A program made the translations under genes and the position numbers. From Gammaproteobacteria bacterium (lineage in GTDB: Bacteria; Pseudomonadota; Gammaproteobacteria; JASBUN01), in the NCBI GenBank assembly GCA_030147845.1, contig JASBUN010000036.1:62001-126000 (forward strand): a stretch of DNA of 64,000 nt, written 5' to 3'. The notes under the pieces were generated by a model that saw only the letters and a program-made list of their open reading frames with translations, did not search any database and had not been told where the DNA came from. Numbering within the stretch: position 1 is the stretch's first letter; each line of letters begins with the position of its first letter. Of this stretch, positions 60,796 to 64,000 are shown piece by piece.

Positions 60796-62034
60796 ATGGA
60801 CAAAGCTGACCAGCAGTCCGAACTAGATTACATAGCACGCCACGAAATGAGTCGGCGTGATTTTCTGCTTGATATGCTGGCCGGCGGAGGTATGGCCGCC
60901 GCCGGCATGTTCGCCCCCAGCATGCTGCACGCGGAGCCGAAAGCCGATGACGAAGTCGTACGTATCGGCTATTTGCCGATCACCGATGCCACCGCGCTAC
61001 TGGTCGCACACGCCAAGGGATATTTTGAAGACGAAGGTTTGGAGACCGAACGTCCCACTCTGATTCGTGGCTGGTCGCCACTGGTTGAGTCCTTCGCCGC
61101 CGGCAAAGTGAATTTGGTGCATCTCCTCAACCCAATCCCGGTGTGGATGCGTTACAACAACCACTTCCCGGTCAAGATCATGTCATGGGCACACATCAAC
61201 GGCTCCGGCGTCGTGGTCGGCAAGCACACCGGCGCCGAAACTTTTGCGGATCTGGGCGGCATGCAAATCGCCGTGCCGTATTGGTACTCCAATCACAACA
61301 TCATTTTACAGATGGGACTGCGTCACGCCGGACTCACGGCCGTGATCAAACCGCAGTCGGCGAAATTGGCCAAGAACGAAGTCAACCTGCAAGTCATGCC
61401 ACCGCCGGACATGCCGCCGGCATTGGCGTCGCGCAAACTCGATGCCTACATCGTCGCTGAACCATTCAACGCCGCCGGCGAAATGCTGGCCGGCGCCAAG
61501 ATGCTACGTTTTACCGGCGATATCTGGAAAGACCACCCGTGCTGCGTCGTCTGCATGAACGAAAATACCGTCAAAGCAAAACCAAAATGGACACAAAAGG
61601 TCATGAATGCCATCGTCCGTGCTGAAGTGTACTCGCAGCAGAACAAAGAAGAAGTCGCGCACATGTTGTCCAAGGATGGCAAGCACTATCTACCCATGCC
61701 GTCCAAGGTGGTTAATCGCGCAATGACCGATTACAACGTCAGTCAATATCGAGATCCCGCAGCCATTCAGCATGCGGCATGGGGCAGCGGACGTATCGAC
61801 TTCTCGCCCTACCCCTACCCGTCGGCAACGCGTTTGGTTGTCGACGCTATGAATAAGACCCTGGTGAGTGGAAATACCACGTTTCTGGATAAACTTGACC
61901 CCAACTTTGTCGCCCACGATCTGGTCGACTATCACTTCGTCAAAAACGCCATGCAAAAATATAAAGGTTGGGAGACGGCGCCGGGCGTCGACCCAGCGAA
62001 TCCATACGAACGCGAAGAGGTGATTGCACTGTGA
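60796..62034 (+). CDS. ABC transporter substrate-binding protein (NrtA/NMT1-like), Tat-exported
   Basis: 412 aa, good AGGAGA ribosome site. A Tat signal (MSRRDFLLDMLAGGGMAAAG, residues 18-37) precedes the binding fold: VVRIGYLPITDATALLVAHAKGYFEDEGLE, GWSPLVESFAAGKVNLVHLLNPIPVWMRY, GVVVGKHTGAETFADLGGMQIAVPYWYSNHNI and KLDAYIVAEPFNAAGEML. The NrtA/CmpA-like family binds nitrate, bicarbonate and similar ligands; here the binding residues cannot be assigned by eye. It lies between the ATPase and permease genes and its stop overlaps the permease GTG. Confidence 0.9.
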   Translation: MDKADQQSELDYIARHEMSRRDFLLDMLAGGGMAAAGMFAPSMLHAEPKADDEVVRIGYLPITDATALLVAHAKGYFEDEGLETERPTLIRGWSPLVESFAAGKVNLVHLLNPIPVWMRYNNHFPVKIMSWAHINGSGVVVGKHTGAETFADLGGMQIAVPYWYSNHNIILQMGLRHAGLTAVIKPQSAKLAKNEVNLQVMPPPDMPPALASRKLDAYIVAEPFNAAGEMLAGAKMLRFTGDIWKDHPCCVVCMNENTVKAKPKWTQKVMNAIVRAEVYSQQNKEEVAHMLSKDGKHYLPMPSKVVNRAMTDYNVSQYRDPAAIQHAAWGSGRIDFSPYPYPSATRLVVDAMNKTLVSGNTTFLDKLDPNFVAHDLVDYHFVKNAMQKYKGWETAPGVDPANPYEREEVIAL

Positions 62035-62882
62035 GCATCGGCGAGGCGACCTCTGAACAAACGCCGGACAGCACACGTATGCGCTGGCGCAGAAGCGGCG
62101 GCGCGGCGTTGGTCGTACGAGGACTGCACCGAGCAGTCTATCCGCTGCTCGGCGTCGCCGTATTGTTAGCACTGTGGTGGTATGGTGGTCACTTGATTGC
62201 CAGCGACCCTGCCACGGAATCGTTTGCCGGCTTCGGTCCCGGACCGACCTTCGCGAGTCTAGCCGACCTAATCCGCTCCGGCCAACTCTGGGGCATCGCT
62301 TATCCGAGTTTGCACCGCATCGGGCTCGGCCTGCTTTGGGCAACCGTGCTAGGTGTGCCGATCGGGGTATCGATTGGTTACTTCCGCGTCGCGCAGGAGA
62401 CCACGCATATTCCGTTTCAATTCCTGCGCATGATCAGCCCATTGGCATGGATGCCGATCGCCGTGTTGGCATTCGCAAGCTGGGATGGCGCCATCGTTTT
62501 TTTAATCATCGTAGCGGCCATATGGCCGATCATATTTTCAACCGCACATGGCGTAAAACGCATCGACCCACTCTGGTTTCGCGTGGCCCGCAACCTCGGC
62601 GCGGGCGGAGGACAGATGCTACGCCGCATCATCCTGCCGGCTATCGGGCAAGATGTATTCGCCGGCATTCGCCTAGCGGTTGGCGTAGCCTGGATTGTGC
62701 TGGTGCCAGCGGAATACTTGGGTGTGACCAGCGGTCTGGGATATGCCATCAATGATGCTCGCGATACGCTCGCCTATAACGATCTGGCAGCCATCGTTGT
62801 TGTCATCGGTGTCCTCGGCTATGCACTGGATCGCATCTGCCTATTTTTGATTCAGCATTTTAGCTGGCGCGTGGAGCTGTAG
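62031..62882 (+). CDS. ABC transporter permease, nitrate/sulfonate type
   Basis: 283 aa from GTG 62031, overlapping the binding-protein stop by 4 bp; an in-frame start at 61968 lies within that gene. Six membrane helices. The coupling (EAA-like) loop is RVARNLGAGGGQMLRRIILPAIGQDVFAGIRLAVGVAWIVLV. Other hallmarks are LHRIGLGLLWATVLGVPIGVSIGYF and LRMISPLAWMPIAVLAF. It forms the channel of the importer; one gene is enough because the permease works as a homodimer. Confidence 0.92.
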   Translation: MSIGEATSEQTPDSTRMRWRRSGGAALVVRGLHRAVYPLLGVAVLLALWWYGGHLIASDPATESFAGFGPGPTFASLADLIRSGQLWGIAYPSLHRIGLGLLWATVLGVPIGVSIGYFRVAQETTHIPFQFLRMISPLAWMPIAVLAFASWDGAIVFLIIVAAIWPIIFSTAHGVKRIDPLWFRVARNLGAGGGQMLRRIILPAIGQDVFAGIRLAVGVAWIVLVPAEYLGVTSGLGYAINDARDTLAYNDLAAIVVVIGVLGYALDRICLFLIQHFSWRVEL

Positions 62883-62961
62883 ACGCCCACACCGCATCAA
62901 AATCGCGGTAATGCATGCCAACGCGGTGCACGCCGCACCAATTTTGATCATGCACGCAGGC

Positions 62962-62980
62962 GTTCGTGTGCGGACACAAC
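62962..62980. promoter_or_regulatory. Inverted repeat, possible activator site
   Basis: GTT-c-GTGT-GCGG-ACAC-AAC, centred near 62972, lies about 90 bp before the expected start of the sigma-54 promoter at 63035, the normal place for an activator-binding site. Confidence 0.35.
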
Positions 62981-63034
62981 CGGAATAACACATTACAACG
63001 GCGTTAATCGAGCATGGCGCCCAGGCCACATCCA

Positions 63035-63050
63035 GGGCACGCAACTTGCA
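63035..63050 (+). promoter_or_regulatory. Sigma-54 promoter of the activator gene
   Basis: GGGCACG-CAAC-TTGCA matches the -24/-12 consensus at 11 of 12 fixed positions, with GG (63036-63037) and GC (63048-63049) 10 bp apart. It predicts a start near 63061, 26 bp before the ATG at 63087. Confidence 0.7.
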
Positions 63051-63086
63051 CGAGACTAACGTAGCAAGTTTACCTGGGGAATGTTC

Positions 63087-64000
63087 ATGTCTAGCCTGCA
63101 TGCCACGGCCGTCACTCCGATCAATGAATCCAGCCACAACGATCTCCTCGTCATTGACGAGGTGGCGCGTTTGATTGGTCAATCGGCCGACGCCGAACAC
63201 GCCATTAGCGCGACATTGCGGCTGCTGTCGCAGGTCCTGGGCCTTAATCGCGGCCGCGTACTGCTGCCCGACACCGGCGGCGGCAATTTGGGCATACGCT
63301 ACGCCTACGGACTGACCGCCGATGAGCGGGCAAGGGGGAGTTATGCGCTCGGCGAAGGGGTCACCGGCAAAGTAATGCAGACCGGGCAGACCGCTATCGT
63401 TCAGGACATCGATGACGAACCGCATTATCTACGCCGCGCGGTCGAACGCACCACCCTGCCGCCGGAGACGGTGGCGTACATTGCCATGCCGTTATTCAAA
63501 GACGATACCGCTATCGGTGTGCTGGCGGTGCACCGGTTGCGGCGACGCCAGCGTCCGTTCAGCGCCGATCTGCGCGTACTGCGCGTGGCCGCCACGCTGA
63601 TCAGCCAAATCTTGCTCATCAACCGACTCATCAGCGAACGCACTGCCGCGTTGATCTCTGAGAATCGCTCGCTCAAGAATGCGCTCGACAGTAAAGGCGG
63701 CCCGTACGGCATTCTCGGCGAAAGCGCGGCGCTCGGCCACGCATTGCGCCAAGCCCACCGCGTGGCAGACACCGGCGCCTCGGTGTTGCTCACTGGCGAC
63801 TCTGGCACCGGCAAAGAAAAGTTCGCGCGCATGTTACATTTAGTCAGCGCACGCAAAGATTGTCCGTTTGTTGCGCTAAATTGTGCTGCCATTCCTAGTG
63901 AGTTGCTGGAGTCCGAATTGTTCGGGCACGAAAAAGGCAGCTTTACCGGCGCCGTACAAACCAAGAAGGGCCGTATCGAGCTGGCATCCGGTGGCACGCT
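63087..64000 (+). CDS. NifA-like sigma-54-dependent transcriptional activator (partial, runs off window)
   Basis: The first 304 codons are present; the 3' end is beyond the window. An ATG at 63081 is also in frame, but GGGGA at 63076-63080 favours 63087. A GAF domain (residues about 20-185: [62 protein letters not shown]) is followed by an AAA+ domain: Walker [19 protein letters not shown] near 235 and the sigma-54 contact loop HEKGSFTGA (GAFTGA variant with Ser). GAF-AAA+ order matches NifA/AnfA/VnfA. The ligand of the GAF domain is unknown; NifA proper senses nitrogen status, but nothing here ties this protein to nif genes. Confidence 0.88.
   Translation, partial: MSSLHATAVTPINESSHNDLLVIDEVARLIGQSADAEHAISATLRLLSQVLGLNRGRVLLPDTGGGNLGIRYAYGLTADERARGSYALGEGVTGKVMQTGQTAIVQDIDDEPHYLRRAVERTTLPPETVAYIAMPLFKDDTAIGVLAVHRLRRRQRPFSADLRVLRVAATLISQILLINRLISERTAALISENRSLKNALDSKGGPYGILGESAALGHALRQAHRVADTGASVLLTGDSGTGKEKFARMLHLVSARKDCPFVALNCAAIPSELLESELFGHEKGSFTGAVQTKKGRIELASGGT

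Overview
The window is chromosomal DNA from a GC-rich Gammaproteobacterium, by inference from markers typical of that class: YheS, SirB2-type protein, RdgC, CmoA/CmoB, YheU, FbaB, OpgD, CbpA/CbpM, POT peptide permease. A photo- or chemolithotrophic lineage related to the purple sulfur bacteria would fit, but nothing here fixes the genus. Genes are dense, on both strands, in short operons with many 4-base stop/start overlaps. No rRNA, CRISPR array, prophage or intact tRNA was seen.

Layout. 0.3-14 kb: housekeeping and metabolic genes (phosphodiesterase-like enzyme, TetR regulator, ferredoxin-NADP reductase, class I aldolase FbaB, HDOD protein, RibD-like reductase, ABC-F protein YheS, DMT transporter, GST, GIY-YIG protein, ArfB, cytochrome c, RdgC). 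14.6-19.5 kb: a complete branched-chain-type ABC transporter operon (Tat-exported binding protein, two permeases, two ATPases) with a long leader holding an unrecognised 47-codon ORF and a strong hairpin after the binding-protein gene. 19.5-28.7 kb: zinc-ribbon and DUF971 proteins, an ABC exporter pair, fumarase C, an M48 lipoprotein with TPRs, RNase D, a monooxygenase-fold protein and a thioredoxin-like protein. 28.7-31.1 kb: an AT-richer accessory patch with an IS1595-family transposase, a HicB/HicA-like pair whose toxin lacks the usual histidine, a small basic ORF and a tRNA-like remnant. 31.2-36.4 kb: OpgD, a sulfotransferase-like protein, and a bufferin (copper-binding RiPP) operon bufA-bufB-bufC with an ECF-like promoter and an 11-bp hairpin after the precursor gene. 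36.5-43 kb: a response regulator with a degenerate GGDEF domain, MarC, a FrnE-type DsbA protein, CbpA/CbpM, YheU and a PDC-sensor protein. 43.2-47.9 kb: MFS transporter, SH3 protein, thioredoxin-like protein, FHA protein and, between them, two predicted small RNAs. 47.9-48.5 kb: 140-bp tandem repeats. 48.5-59.7 kb: CmoA/CmoB, POT permease, O-antigen-ligase-like protein, YadG/YadH ABC exporter, and a lipoprotein with a DUF3047 protein. 59.9-64 kb: a nitrate/sulfonate-type ABC transporter followed by a NifA-like sigma-54 activator that runs off the window; both transcription units have good -24/-12 sigma-54 promoter matches.

The most interesting observations are: (1) the two candidate sRNAs at about 44.8 and 45.8 kb, which share one plan (hairpin, CU-rich stretch complementary to Shine-Dalgarno sequences, small hairpin, GCGGCCC-stem terminator) and look like members of one family; (2) the sigma-54/activator/ABC transporter module, apparently self-contained and autoregulated; (3) the bufferin operon without a DoxX-type BufD; (4) the HicBA-like pair and tRNA remnant in the accessory patch. 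All functional statements are inferred from sequence by eye; no database search was run.
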